Source: CAZKCK01 sp964552325
Lineage (GTDB): Bacteria; Bacteroidota; Bacteroidia; Bacteroidales; TTA-H9
DNA length: 34,093 bases
NCBI GenBank assembly: GCA_964552325.1
Contig: CAZKHA010000022.1
Coordinates: forward strand, 1-34,093
Direction: 5' to 3'
The translations under genes and the position numbers were made by a program. The notes beneath the pieces were generated by a model. That model worked only from the letters and a program-made list of their open reading frames with translations. It was not told the DNA's origin and did not search any database. Shown here one piece after another: positions 1-7,332 of the stretch (position 1 is its first letter; each line of letters begins with the position of its first letter).

Positions 1-141
1 TTAGTCAAAATATCGCATCTTTGCTTAAACTTAAGCCATTCCTATGTATCATACTACAATCTTCAAACAAATTCTTCGCAACAATCCGCCACAGAAATAA
101 TCCATTCGATTGCATTTACCGATGCAAAACTAACGAAAGCC

Positions 142-149
142 TATCTTTG
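142..149 (+). promoter_or_regulatory. -7 element of a Bacteroidota promoter (TATCTTTG)
   Basis: TATCTTTG matches the Bacteroidota housekeeping -7 consensus TAnnTTTG and lies 22 bases before the ATG of the outer-membrane protein gene. The nearest upstream TTG (110-112) is too far for a normal 19-21 base spacer, so only the -7 half is supported. The first 141 bases hold no gene I can support. An 18-codon ATG frame at 44-100 is probably chance. Confidence 0.4.
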
Positions 150-171
150 GTGCCGATGTAACTCCTTTATT

Positions 172-3039
172 ATGAAACGATTTTTACCAATTGTTTTTTC
201 GATACTGTGGCTAGGCTCCTTTGCACAAAAAGGTGTGCTCCAGGGCATATTGGTTGACAGCCAAACCAAAAAGCCGTTAGCAGCTGCGCACATCGAACTC
301 ACACAGCTACCGGATTCAACTGTGCTGGCATTTATCAGCCAATGGGATGGCAGCTTTAAAACCGATTTACTTACGCCTGGCAAATATCAAATTCATATTT
401 CGTTTGTGGGATACAAACCCTTTTTAAAGCCCCAAACTATCCAGCCCGGGGCAAATGATTTGGGCACAGTTTTGATGGTTTTTGATGACATTAAACTTGG
501 CGGTGTACAGGTAACTGCCGAAGCCCCAGCCATTCAGATAAAAGGTGACACCACCGAATATGCAGCCTCAGCCTATAAAACCCAACCCGATGCAACTACC
601 GAGGATTTGGTGCAAAAAATGCCTGGTGTAACCGTTGAAGATGGAAAAGTAAAAGCCCAGGGCGATGAAGTAAAACGAATTTTGGTGGACGGGAGGCCCT
701 TTTTTGGCGATGACCCTTCCGCCACACTCAAGAATCTTCCTTCTGAAGTGGTTGACAAAATCCAGGTTTTCGATCAACTCTCCGAACAGTCGCAGTTTAC
801 GGGAGTTGACGATGGCAATACCCTTAAAACCATGAACATCGTTACAAAACAAAATATGCGCAATAGCCGCTTTGGCAATGTGTATGCAGGCTATGGCACC
901 AACGAACGCTATAAAACGGGTGGACAAGTGAACGTTTTTAAAGGCACAAATCGGCTCTCCATCATAGCCCAGTCAAATAATATAAACGAACAGAATTTTT
1001 CGCCAGAAGATTTGGTAGGTGCCATGAGTTCAGGAAGAAGAGGACGCTCAGGTGGAGGCCGAAGTGGCGGCCCTGGTGGGGATATGGGCAACTTTTTGGT
1101 AAATCAAAGCAATGGAGTGTCAAAAACCCACGCCCTTGGATTAAATTATTCTGGGAAGATAGGATCAAAAATAGAGCTTACCGCAAGTTACTTTTTTAAT
1201 AATAGCAACAATTCATCCATTCAAACCACAACGCGCAACTATATAGCAAATTCGGGAGTTGGCAATGTGTACAACGAAACCAGCACCAGCCAAAAAAACA
1301 ATACTAACCACCGTTTCAACTTAAAATTAGAATATTCCATCGATACAATGAATATGCTTATTTGGCGCCCACGTTTAACACTACAAGATAATACAAGCGA
1401 AGCGGTGGTTACAGGGCTTACAACAAAAGACACCTTAACAAAAAACAATAGCTTAAACATAACCACAGCCGATCTTCAAGGGCTAAACTTTTCGAATGAC
1501 CTTACATATAGTCATAAATTCCGCAAAAAAGGCCGCAATTTCTCTATTAACCTTACCAATGGCATAAATACGAATACAGGTCCCTCTTCCTTGGTTTCAT
1601 CTTCTAGGTTTTTTGGAGCAAACCCAACAACCGATACCACAAACCAGCAAAGCACGCGCGATAAAAACACGCAATCCTACACTTCTTTTGTTTCGTTTAC
1701 CGAACCCATTACACCTAAGGCGAGTTTGATGCTTGGATATTACATTTCGCATCAAAACAATGATTCAGAAAAACTTACATATAATCAACTTGCGCAAGCC
1801 ACTAATCAAATTTATCCGTTAGATACGGCTTACACCAATACGTTTACGAGTGGATATTTAACGCAACGCGCAGGATTAACCTATATTTACCGGTTTTCGA
1901 ATGCCACATTTAATGCCGGTTTCGACTGGGAAAAATCGGATTTAGACAAGCAGCAAGAATTTCCTATTACTGTTGAATTACAAAAGACTTTTTATAGCCT
2001 ACTTCCTTCATTTCAATATAATTACAAACCCGAACGAGGCACCAATATCCGCATAACCTATCGCACACGCACCAAATCGCCTAGCATCGATCAACTTCAA
2101 AATGTTGTTAATAATACTAATGCGTTACAATTATCAATAGGTAACCCGAACTTGTTGCAAGATTATACACATCAACTTTCGGCAAGGTATTCCACTTCGA
2201 TGAAGGACCGTAAAAGGATGTTTTTTATAATGATGGATGCATCATTTACAAATAATTATGTTGCAAATGCTACTTATTCGGCTACATCCGACACCGTTAT
2301 TAATGGAATTTTAGTACAAGATGGTGCCACCTTAACGCAACCGGTAAACCTTTCGGGATATAGCAATATAAGGGCATTCACCACCCTTGGCTTGCCCCTC
2401 GACTCGCTTAAACTTAACCTCAATTTTAATTTCGGGGTCAATTACACCCGTACTCCCGGCCAAATTAACGATCAAATTAATTATTCAAGCTCGCCATCAC
2501 TCGTTGCGGGCGTGGTAATAAGCAGCAATATAAGCGAATACATTGATTTTACGCTTTCGTCGCAAACAAGCTTGTCTTTTGTGAGCAATACGCTCCAAAA
2601 AACGCTTGATGGACAGTACCTGAACCAAAACACCCGGTTTTCGTTTTTTTGGAACTTCTATAAAGGCTTCTTCATCCAAAACAACATTAGTCATCAATAC
2701 TATACTGGCTTGTCTGATGGTTACAATCAAAACTTCTTCTTGTGGAATACTGCGGCAGGAATTAAATTCTTAAAAAACAACCAAGGTGAAGTAAAGCTAA
2801 GCGTAGCCGATGTATTGGATCAAAACAAAGCCATCCAACGAACCGTTACAAGTACCTATATTGAAGATACCGAATCGAACCTGCTCCATCGGTACGCATT
2901 GCTAACATTTACTTACAAAATTAAACATTACAGGGCTTCCGGTACACCCGAAAATGAACGTGAACGGCCTCCCCGCTTTGGACGACCTGATGGCCCTCCT
3001 CCACCGATGGGCGGCGAAGGCACTGGTATGCCGTTTTAA
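172..3039 (+). CDS. Outer-membrane beta-barrel protein, TonB-receptor-like
   Basis: This is a 955-residue outer-membrane protein of the carboxypeptidase-regulatory plus OMP_b-brl family that is common in Bacteroidota. Residues 1-19 are a signal peptide ending SFAQ. Residues 21-105 are a CarboxypepD_reg-like beta-sandwich (GVLQGILVDSQTKKPLAAA, then a FVGY segment near 78-81). Residues 110-225 resemble a TonB plug, with KMPGVTVEDG at 149-158 and LVDGRPFFGDDP at 171-182. The rest has the alternating, Asn/Thr/aromatic-rich pattern of a large barrel, with a Gly/Arg-rich loop at 286-306. After the last strand (LTFTYKIKHY) comes an unusual Pro/Gly/Arg-rich tail of about 35 residues. No TonB box is obvious and no SusD-like partner is adjacent, so the substrate is unknown. 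It could be a TonB-dependent transporter or a structural barrel protein. The ATG start follows a TAnnTTTG element and gives a clean signal peptide. Confidence 0.85.
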   Translation: MKRFLPIVFSILWLGSFAQKGVLQGILVDSQTKKPLAAAHIELTQLPDSTVLAFISQWDGSFKTDLLTPGKYQIHISFVGYKPFLKPQTIQPGANDLGTVLMVFDDIKLGGVQVTAEAPAIQIKGDTTEYAASAYKTQPDATTEDLVQKMPGVTVEDGKVKAQGDEVKRILVDGRPFFGDDPSATLKNLPSEVVDKIQVFDQLSEQSQFTGVDDGNTLKTMNIVTKQNMRNSRFGNVYAGYGTNERYKTGGQVNVFKGTNRLSIIAQSNNINEQNFSPEDLVGAMSSGRRGRSGGGRSGGPGGDMGNFLVNQSNGVSKTHALGLNYSGKIGSKIELTASYFFNNSNNSSIQTTTRNYIANSGVGNVYNETSTSQKNNTNHRFNLKLEYSIDTMNMLIWRPRLTLQDNTSEAVVTGLTTKDTLTKNNSLNITTADLQGLNFSNDLTYSHKFRKKGRNFSINLTNGINTNTGPSSLVSSSRFFGANPTTDTTNQQSTRDKNTQSYTSFVSFTEPITPKASLMLGYYISHQNNDSEKLTYNQLAQATNQIYPLDTAYTNTFTSGYLTQRAGLTYIYRFSNATFNAGFDWEKSDLDKQQEFPITVELQKTFYSLLPSFQYNYKPERGTNIRITYRTRTKSPSIDQLQNVVNNTNALQLSIGNPNLLQDYTHQLSARYSTSMKDRKRMFFIMMDASFTNNYVANATYSATSDTVINGILVQDGATLTQPVNLSGYSNIRAFTTLGLPLDSLKLNLNFNFGVNYTRTPGQINDQINYSSSPSLVAGVVISSNISEYIDFTLSSQTSLSFVSNTLQKTLDGQYLNQNTRFSFFWNFYKGFFIQNNISHQYYTGLSDGYNQNFFLWNTAAGIKFLKNNQGEVKLSVADVLDQNKAIQRTVTSTYIEDTESNLLHRYALLTFTYKIKHYRASGTPENERERPPRFGRPDGPPPPMGGEGTGMPF

Positions 3040-3041
3040 GG

Positions 3042-3072
3042 ATGCCAAACGTTCACCCATATTCTTTGGCAT
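3042..3072. repeat. 8-bp perfect inverted repeat
   Basis: ATGCCAAA (3042-3049) and TTTGGCAT (3065-3072) are perfect inverted copies separated by 15 bases. They lie directly after the stop of the outer-membrane protein gene. No T-run follows, so it is not a standard rho-independent terminator. It could be a weak terminator, an mRNA-end hairpin or an operator-like site for the next promoter at 3082. Confidence 0.4.
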
Positions 3073-3081
3073 GAATTTAGT

Positions 3082-3089
3082 TAACTTTG
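3082..3089 (+). promoter_or_regulatory. -7 element TAACTTTG upstream of the Lys/Ala-rich gene
   Basis: TAACTTTG fits the Bacteroidota TAnnTTTG -7 consensus, 56 bases before the chosen ATG at 3146. No well-spaced -33 TTG is present. It also suggests that coding does not extend upstream of 3146, because the longer in-frame opening from 2954 would run through this element and overlap the preceding gene. Confidence 0.4.
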
Positions 3090-3145
3090 CGCCTTGTTTG
3101 CATGAAAGTGCAGAATGTTTTCTAATCCATAAACAGAATTACACA

Positions 3146-3793
3146 ATGAAGAAAATCAGTGTTTTTGTCTTACTTATTTTTATGGCTTGCTTCGGTTTAC
3201 AAGCGCAAAACGAAAAATCGCCCACCAACTCAAAAACGGGCAATACCAAAAACGATTCAAAACCAGCCAACACCAATACACAAGTAACTGTGGGGCAGGC
3301 ATCGAACCAAGACCCTAAACCAGCCAATTATGATGAATTGGTAAAAAAAGTTGAAGCAGCCAAAAAGGCACAAGCAGCCAAGATTGCCAAAGGTGAAAAA
3401 CAACCCAAGCTAGAACCTAAACTAAGCCCATCGCGTAGAAAAGCAAACGCAAATGCAACAAAGGGAGCCCTTGCCAAAAAAGCCGAATACCCCAAGCCCG
3501 ACTTAGCTAAATTAGGCATAACCGAGCAAGATTATCAAAACGCGTTGAAAGATCCGGCAGCCGCCCGTCAGAAGTTGGAACATGGGAAAGCTAGGCTTGA
3601 ACTTGCTTACAAATCTGGCAAAATAACACGGAGTCAATATGAAACAAAAATGAGTCAAATAGGCTTGTATAACAAAGAATTAGATAAAATAGAGGCATTT
3701 AATAAAAGTGGATCCACCCCTACAACACCCTCCACAACCACCCCAAAAAAGCCAACGGGCACCCTAAAACCCGCGACTAAAACCAAAAAATAA
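3146..3793 (+). CDS. Secreted Lys/Ala-rich protein of unknown function
   Basis: This 215-residue protein belongs to no family I recognise. The ATG at 3146 is chosen because it starts a clear signal peptide (MKKISVFVLLIFMACFGLQAQ). A Cys at residue 14 lacks a good lipobox, so type I cleavage after the AQ region is more likely than lipidation. The mature part opens with a Ser/Asn/Thr-rich low-complexity stretch. A highly basic Lys/Ala-rich middle part (around 60-115) follows, then a probably helical part (about 120-190, with ITEQDYQNALKDPAAARQKL). It ends in a Thr/Pro/Lys-rich tail. The helical segment contains LAYKSGKITRSQYETKM, reminiscent of short helical-hairpin motifs but not diagnostic. 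It lies between an outer-membrane protein and a PorP/SprF protein and ends just before a terminator, so it is probably transcribed on its own. An envelope location is inferred. Confidence 0.65.
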   Translation: MKKISVFVLLIFMACFGLQAQNEKSPTNSKTGNTKNDSKPANTNTQVTVGQASNQDPKPANYDELVKKVEAAKKAQAAKIAKGEKQPKLEPKLSPSRRKANANATKGALAKKAEYPKPDLAKLGITEQDYQNALKDPAAARQKLEHGKARLELAYKSGKITRSQYETKMSQIGLYNKELDKIEAFNKSGSTPTTPSTTTPKKPTGTLKPATKTKK

Positions 3794-3800
3794 AACACCT

Positions 3801-3825
3801 AACCCTGGCAAGACCAGGGTTTTTT
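3801..3825 (+). terminator. Rho-independent terminator
   Basis: A perfect 8-bp stem, AACCCTGG (3801-3808) with CCAGGGTT (3814-3821), encloses a CAAGA loop and runs into a six-T tract (3820-3825). It begins seven bases after the stop of the Lys/Ala-rich gene and separates it from the PorP/SprF gene. Confidence 0.88.
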
Positions 3826-3928
3826 ATTGCGCATAAACCATTCTTTTTTAAGACTGTTTGTAAAAACCGGTTTGGGTATAACACCAAAACAGCACATATG
3901 CCGTTATACAAAGCAAGCACACAAAGGA

Positions 3929-4987
3929 ATGAAACAAAAGCTCTCTTTCGCCTTCTTTATTTTCCTAATTAGCAGCATGTTTGCTGTTCGGGCACAATCG
4001 GTCTTCTATTCACAATACTATCGGGCACAAATGATGCTCAATCCTGCATTAACAGGCTCTACTCCCGAAAAATGGCGATTTACAGGATTGTGGCAATCAA
4101 AAACCTTTGATACTACGCTTAGCCACAGCACCAAACTACTGTTTGCAGAATATACCTTTAGTTTCAGGAATAAATACCGCGGTTATGGCTTGGTTACGGA
4201 AGATAAAACCCCAATAACATTTGGCTTTGGATTGGGATCGGAATGGCGAGACTCACCACTAAGCTGGCACAAATTCGTATCGGCTTATGGGTCGTTGGCC
4301 ATTCATGTAAGGCCAAGCACCGAAAGTATGATATCTGTGGGGTTTCAGCCTGGTGTATTTGAAGGTGCTGGCTATTACCCCATACAGCAAAGCAACTACT
4401 CACCCTTTGATACACTTATCCTTCCGGGTAGGCAATACCGACTTCATTTTGATTACAATGCCGGAATTGTGGTTGGTTTTGGTAAAATGGATTGCTGGAT
4501 TGAAGACCAACAATACAAATTTATGCTGGGTGCTAGCGCATACCACCTAAACCGTGCTTATCGCATGCCGCTGGACGATCATTTACCCGGCAAAGAACTA
4601 CATGCCCATATTAGCTATTTATGGGATGTAAACAATAAGATTGGCTTGATTCCACGGATTATGTATTTGTATGAAGGGCAGCATCTTGCACAAGGCGGCG
4701 TGGTAGCGCTTTACCGCAGGCATTTTGGGAATTTCGATCGTTTACGTATGGGTTTGGCATACAAATCAGATAACCAACTAAGCGCATCAGCTGGCGTACG
4801 GTTCTATGGATCAAAAGACAAGACACTTTCGGCTGACCTTGAAATAAGCTATGATTATTTAATAGGTGCGCAAACCACGCCACGCATCTACAAAAATGCG
4901 TTGGAAATAAGCCTTATAATTTCACCTTTAACCAAATGTTGGTCGCAGAGCGAATGTTCTGGCACCTATCAACTTGAAAGCTATTGA
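3929..4987 (+). CDS. PorP/SprF-family type IX secretion membrane protein
   Basis: This is a 352-residue outer-membrane protein of the PorP/SprF family. Members assist secretion or surface attachment of large T9SS substrates; in Flavobacterium johnsoniae SprF is needed for SprB. The chosen ATG gives a signal peptide ending FAVRAQ at residue 23. The family hallmark follows immediately: SVFYSQYYRAQMMLNPALTG (24-43) matches the usual xxYSQFYxxPLxLNPAxTG start. The rest is barrel-like, with repeated aromatic strands and a Cys-containing C-terminus (CWSQSEC). SprF-like genes often sit beside their giant substrate. Here the only giant T9SS substrate seen is about 15 kb away, so partnership is possible but unproven. 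No clear TAnnTTTG promoter is seen. The stop codon faces that of the small membrane protein gene with only four bases between. Confidence 0.88.
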   Translation: MKQKLSFAFFIFLISSMFAVRAQSVFYSQYYRAQMMLNPALTGSTPEKWRFTGLWQSKTFDTTLSHSTKLLFAEYTFSFRNKYRGYGLVTEDKTPITFGFGLGSEWRDSPLSWHKFVSAYGSLAIHVRPSTESMISVGFQPGVFEGAGYYPIQQSNYSPFDTLILPGRQYRLHFDYNAGIVVGFGKMDCWIEDQQYKFMLGASAYHLNRAYRMPLDDHLPGKELHAHISYLWDVNNKIGLIPRIMYLYEGQHLAQGGVVALYRRHFGNFDRLRMGLAYKSDNQLSASAGVRFYGSKDKTLSADLEISYDYLIGAQTTPRIYKNALEISLIISPLTKCWSQSECSGTYQLESY

Positions 4988-4991
4988 TGAG

Positions 4992-5201
4992 CTAAGCTTG
5001 GGTTGTGCCGTGGTGTTTTTGGTAGTTTTCGCAGGAAGAATCATCCTCGCCTGCACAACTGCAACCAATCCTGCGTCCTTGTGGATCAGCCGAACTACAC
5101 GATTTTTTAAATTGTCCGTTTTTTTGAATCAGGATTTTGATGGCGATACCTGCCATAGCTACGCCAAGGAAAACAATGGCAATAAGGATTAATTTTAGCA
5201 T
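4992..5201 (-). CDS. Small Cys-rich membrane protein, possibly NqrM-like
   Basis: This 69-residue protein has one N-terminal membrane helix (about residues 3-25, MLKLILIAIVFLGVAMAGIA). A short basic linker follows, then a soluble tail with four cysteines (SCSSADPQGRRIGCSCAG, then SSC). One helix followed by spaced cysteines is the plan of NqrM (DUF539), which delivers iron to the Na+-translocating NADH:quinone reductase. It also fits the uncharacterised small proteins usually annotated as membrane or secreted protein in Bacteroidota. The spacing is not identical to classical NqrM (C-x-C here, where C-x2-C is typical), so the assignment is tentative. No nqr genes are visible. It starts 29 bases after the stop of the RNA methyltransferase gene and may be co-transcribed with it. 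Confidence 0.6.
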   Translation of the reverse strand: MLKLILIAIVFLGVAMAGIAIKILIQKNGQFKKSCSSADPQGRRIGCSCAGEDDSSCENYQKHHGTTQA

Positions 5202-5230
5202 GAATCTCTATAGTTTCATAAAAAAACAAC

Positions 5231-6019
5231 TCACAACTTATTTTGTTGCCTAAACCATTCCGAAAGCACAATAGAAGTTGCAACCGAAGCATTCAATGAT
5301 TCCGGACGCTGATTACGTTCAAGCTTTGCGGGAGGAATAAACACTTTACGGGAAATGTAAGGTAGCAAGGCAGCCGAAATTCCTCTTGCCTCATTTCCAA
5401 TTACCAAAATTCCATTGTGTGAATAATTAGTGCCATACACCGAATCGCCTTCGAGCAGTGTACCATAAACAGGCACTTTTGTGGCGAATTCATTAATAAC
5501 ATTCACTAAATTAAGATAATATACATCAACTCTTGCCAAGGATCCCATGGTAGCTTGCACTACCTTTGGGTTGTAAAGTTCAACGGTATCAGGGCTACAA
5601 AGAATGGTACGTATCCCAAACCAATCGGCAGTGCGAATAATGGTTCCTAGATTTCCCGGGTCGCGGATATCATCGAGTGCCAAAACCAAATTACCTTCAA
5701 CGTCAAGAGATCCAATTTCAGGTTGGTTTTTCATGGCAAACACACCCAATACTGGCGAAGCCGAAGATAAGGATGTAATACGTTCCATTTCAACGGCATT
5801 AACCGTAAATAGCTTGTCACTTAACTTATTTGTAAAAGCATTGCCTTCAAAACGATTACGGGCAGCCTCAAGCATAAATAATTCATGGGCTTGCATCCCG
5901 CTTTCCAACAGATCTTCCACCAACTTTTCACCTTCGGCAATAAACATCTTGGCCTCAATTCGGGCAGATTTGTGGTGCAGCAATCGTAGGCGGCTAATAT
6001 GTGCTTTAGAAATGGGCAT
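5231..6019 (-). CDS. TrmH/SpoU-family RNA 2'-O-methyltransferase
   Basis: This 262-residue SPOUT enzyme transfers a methyl group from S-adenosylmethionine to a ribose 2'-OH in rRNA or tRNA. The N-terminal 100 residues match the substrate-binding SpoU_sub_bind type (FIAEGEKLVEDLLESG at 26-41). The knotted catalytic domain shows motif 1, DDIRDPGNLGTIIRTADWFG (116-135, with the catalytic Arg at 129). Motif 2 is ATMGSLARV (156-164) and motif 3 is IGNEARGIS (207-215), followed by ESLNASVATSI (240-250). Its length fits the RlmB/TsnR-like branch; the exact target nucleotide cannot be told. An in-frame GTG at 6029-6031 would add four residues. The ATG at 6019 is preferred because a -7 element TAATTTTG overlaps that GTG. 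The gene follows the terminator of the ribosomal operon, so it is probably expressed separately. Confidence 0.93.
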   Translation of the reverse strand: MPISKAHISRLRLLHHKSARIEAKMFIAEGEKLVEDLLESGMQAHELFMLEAARNRFEGNAFTNKLSDKLFTVNAVEMERITSLSSASPVLGVFAMKNQPEIGSLDVEGNLVLALDDIRDPGNLGTIIRTADWFGIRTILCSPDTVELYNPKVVQATMGSLARVDVYYLNLVNVINEFATKVPVYGTLLEGDSVYGTNYSHNGILVIGNEARGISAALLPYISRKVFIPPAKLERNQRPESLNASVATSIVLSEWFRQQNKL

Positions 6020-6030
6020 GTGGCAATTCA

Positions 6031-6038
6031 CAAAATTA
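6031..6038 (-). promoter_or_regulatory. -7 element TAATTTTG for the RNA methyltransferase gene
   Basis: On the minus strand TAATTTTG matches TAnnTTTG and ends 11 bases before the ATG at 6019. That implies a very short leader. It overlaps the alternative GTG start, which therefore would not be transcribed. A properly spaced -33 TTG is not seen. Confidence 0.4.
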
Positions 6039-6087
6039 CACTAAAGTTTGACAAGAAGGATAAGCATACTGGGATTGGAGAGCGCTT

Positions 6088-6120
6088 AAAAAAAAATCCC
6101 GTCCAATAAAGGGCGGGATT
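6088..6120 (-). terminator. Rho-independent terminator of the rpsF-rpsR-rplI operon
   Basis: On the minus strand, 20 bases after the rplI stop, ATCCCG-C-CC pairs with GG-A-CGGGAT (one internal mismatch) around a six-base loop. It is followed by a nine-T run (A-run at 6088-6096 on the plus strand). The position closes the ribosomal operon before the separately promoted RNA methyltransferase gene. Confidence 0.88.
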
Positions 6121-6140
6121 TCTTATGCAATTCAAAAAAA

Positions 6141-6590
6141 TTATTCTGAAAAAACCTCGATGCTAATTTGCACTTTAACCTCTTTGTGAAGGTTAATACG
6201 TGCCTGATAAGTACCAAGTTCTTTAATAGATTCACCATCAACGGTAATACGTTTACGATCAATTTCAATATGGAACTGCTCTTTAAGAGCTTCGGCAACT
6301 TGTAAAGCATTAACAGAACCGAAAATTTTTCCGGTGCCTGAAGCTTTTGCTCCAATCTTTACGGTGATGCCTTCCATTTTCTTGGCAGTGCCATCGGCAA
6401 GCATCTTCACTTTCTGTTCTTTGAAAGCTTTTTGCTTCACGTTCTCGGCCAAAATTTTCCGATTGGTTGGAGTAGCCAAAATTCCAAGACCCTGAGGGAT
6501 CAGGTAGTTATTGCCAAAACCGTTTTTAACGGTAACAATTTCGTTTGCGTAACCCAAGTTGGGTACGTCCTGTTTTAAAATGATGTCCAT
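6141..6590 (-). CDS. rplI: 50S ribosomal protein L9
   Basis: This 149-residue protein of the large ribosomal subunit binds 23S rRNA near the base of the L1 stalk. The N-terminal L9 domain is plain: MDIILKQDVPNLGYANEIVT, then VKNGFGNNYLIPQGLGILAT, the conserved NGFxxNYLIPxGxA segment. A long connecting helix rich in Lys/Ala/Glu (about 44-75) leads to the C-terminal domain (GKIFGSVNALQVAEAL, then KRITVDGESIKELGTY). The length is normal for the family. It is the last gene of the rpsF-rpsR-rplI operon, 13 bases after rpsR and just before a strong terminator. Confidence 0.98.
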   Translation of the reverse strand: MDIILKQDVPNLGYANEIVTVKNGFGNNYLIPQGLGILATPTNRKILAENVKQKAFKEQKVKMLADGTAKKMEGITVKIGAKASGTGKIFGSVNALQVAEALKEQFHIEIDRKRITVDGESIKELGTYQARINLHKEVKVQISIEVFSE

Positions 6591-6603
6591 TTATTTTCCC
6601 TCC

Positions 6604-6873
6604 TTATTTAAGTAAATCAGCTACGTAAGGTAGTAATGCAATATGACGAGCCCTTTTAATAGCTTGAGCTACTTTGCGTTGGTATTTAAGTGAAGTACCG
6701 GTAACCCTGCGAGGCAAGATTTTTCCTTGTTCGTTCACAAACTTCAGCAAGAAGTTTTCGTCTTTGTAATCAATATACTTTATTCCGCTTTTTTTGAAAC
6801 GACAGTATTTTTTCTTTTTGGTATCAACCGCTATCGGGGTTAGATACTTAATGTCTGAATTTCCTTGTGCCAT
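6604..6873 (-). CDS. rpsR: 30S ribosomal protein S18
   Basis: This 89-residue protein of the small subunit platform pairs with S6 on 16S rRNA. Recognisable segments are KYCRFKKSGIKYIDYKD (residues 22-38), then KILPRRVTGTSLKYQRKVAQ and AIKRARHIALLPY, the conserved RRxTGTxxxxQRxxxxAIKRARxxALLP block. Length and composition are typical. It sits 21 bases after rpsF and 13 before rplI, in the usual bacterial order. Confidence 0.98.
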   Translation of the reverse strand: MAQGNSDIKYLTPIAVDTKKKKYCRFKKSGIKYIDYKDENFLLKFVNEQGKILPRRVTGTSLKYQRKVAQAIKRARHIALLPYVADLLK

Positions 6874-6894
6874 AGTTCAAATATGCTTTAAAGG

Positions 6895-7248
6895 TTACTG
6901 ATTTTGTACATTTTCGGCTTTCACCGTGGTACGTTTCTTTTCGTTGTAGGCAACCGCATGTTTATCAAGGGCAACGGTGAGGAATCGAAGGATTCGTTCA
7001 TCGCGCTTGAAAGCAGTTTCCAAATCCATAATCAAGCTTCCTTCAGCTTTGAACTCAACTAGGTGATAAAAACCTGTTGATTTCTTCTGGATAGGATAGG
7101 CCAATTTGCGTAGGCCCCAGTTGTTATCGTGCACTATTTCAGCACCTTTTTCCACCAAGTAGTTGTGGAACTTGCTTACCGTTTCCCTCATCTGTTCATC
7201 AGACAAGACGGGAGTCATAATGAAAACGGCTTCGTACTGGTTTTTCAT
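6895..7248 (-). CDS. rpsF: 30S ribosomal protein S6
   Basis: This 117-residue protein of the small subunit platform binds S18. The start is the ATG at 7248, giving MKNQYEAVFIMTPVLSDEQ, the family's normal beginning. A longer in-frame opening up to 7380 runs through the operon promoter and is not coding. Conserved parts include NNWGLRKLAYPIQKKSTGFY (residues 42-61, the typical WGxRxLAYxIxKxxxGxY) and an acidic/basic helix with ERILRFLTVAL. The C-terminal tail is short and charged, ending in KAENVQNQ. It is the first gene of the rpsF-rpsR-rplI operon, driven by the promoter at 7303-7332. Confidence 0.98.
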   Translation of the reverse strand: MKNQYEAVFIMTPVLSDEQMRETVSKFHNYLVEKGAEIVHDNNWGLRKLAYPIQKKSTGFYHLVEFKAEGSLIMDLETAFKRDERILRFLTVALDKHAVAYNEKKRTTVKAENVQNQ

Positions 7249-7278
7249 TAAATTGATTATTAAATAGTTATAGAATTT

Positions 7279-7299
7279 TCCGCTCATTCCTGAAACGGA
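7279..7299 (-). promoter_or_regulatory. Leader hairpin of rpsF, possible S6:S18 autoregulation site
   Basis: Just downstream of the -7 element, the predicted rpsF leader can fold with TCCG pairing to CGGA (7296-7299 with 7279-7282) around an imperfect upper stem and the loop AGGAAT. In many bacteria the S6:S18 complex represses its own operon by binding a leader hairpin with an exposed CCG. A CCG is present here, but it lies in the stem in this simple fold. The role is a guess. Confidence 0.2.
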
Positions 7300-7302
7300 C
7301 TG

Positions 7303-7332
7303 CAAAAGTAATGATTTCTTCTTGTTCTCCAA
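7303..7332 (-). promoter_or_regulatory. Promoter of the rpsF-rpsR-rplI operon
   Basis: On the minus strand, TTG (7332-7330), a 19-base spacer and TACTTTTG (7310-7303) match the Bacteroidota housekeeping promoter TTG-N19-21-TAnnTTTG exactly. Transcription should start near 7297, giving a leader of about 50 bases before the rpsF ATG. It is the best promoter in the window. Confidence 0.82.

Noticed and set aside
44..100. 18-codon ATG frame near the left edge, with a CATCTTTG sequence upstream
   Set aside because: It is too short for evidence of coding, the -7-like element is imperfect, and no family resemblance is clear.
2954..3145. Upstream in-frame extension of the Lys/Ala-rich gene
   Set aside because: It overlaps the preceding gene in another frame, runs through a -7 element, and would hide a clear signal peptide starting at 3146.
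5604..6044. 146-codon open frame antisense to the RNA methyltransferase gene
   Set aside because: The opposite strand encodes a protein with all SPOUT motifs; the antisense frame has no recognisable features.
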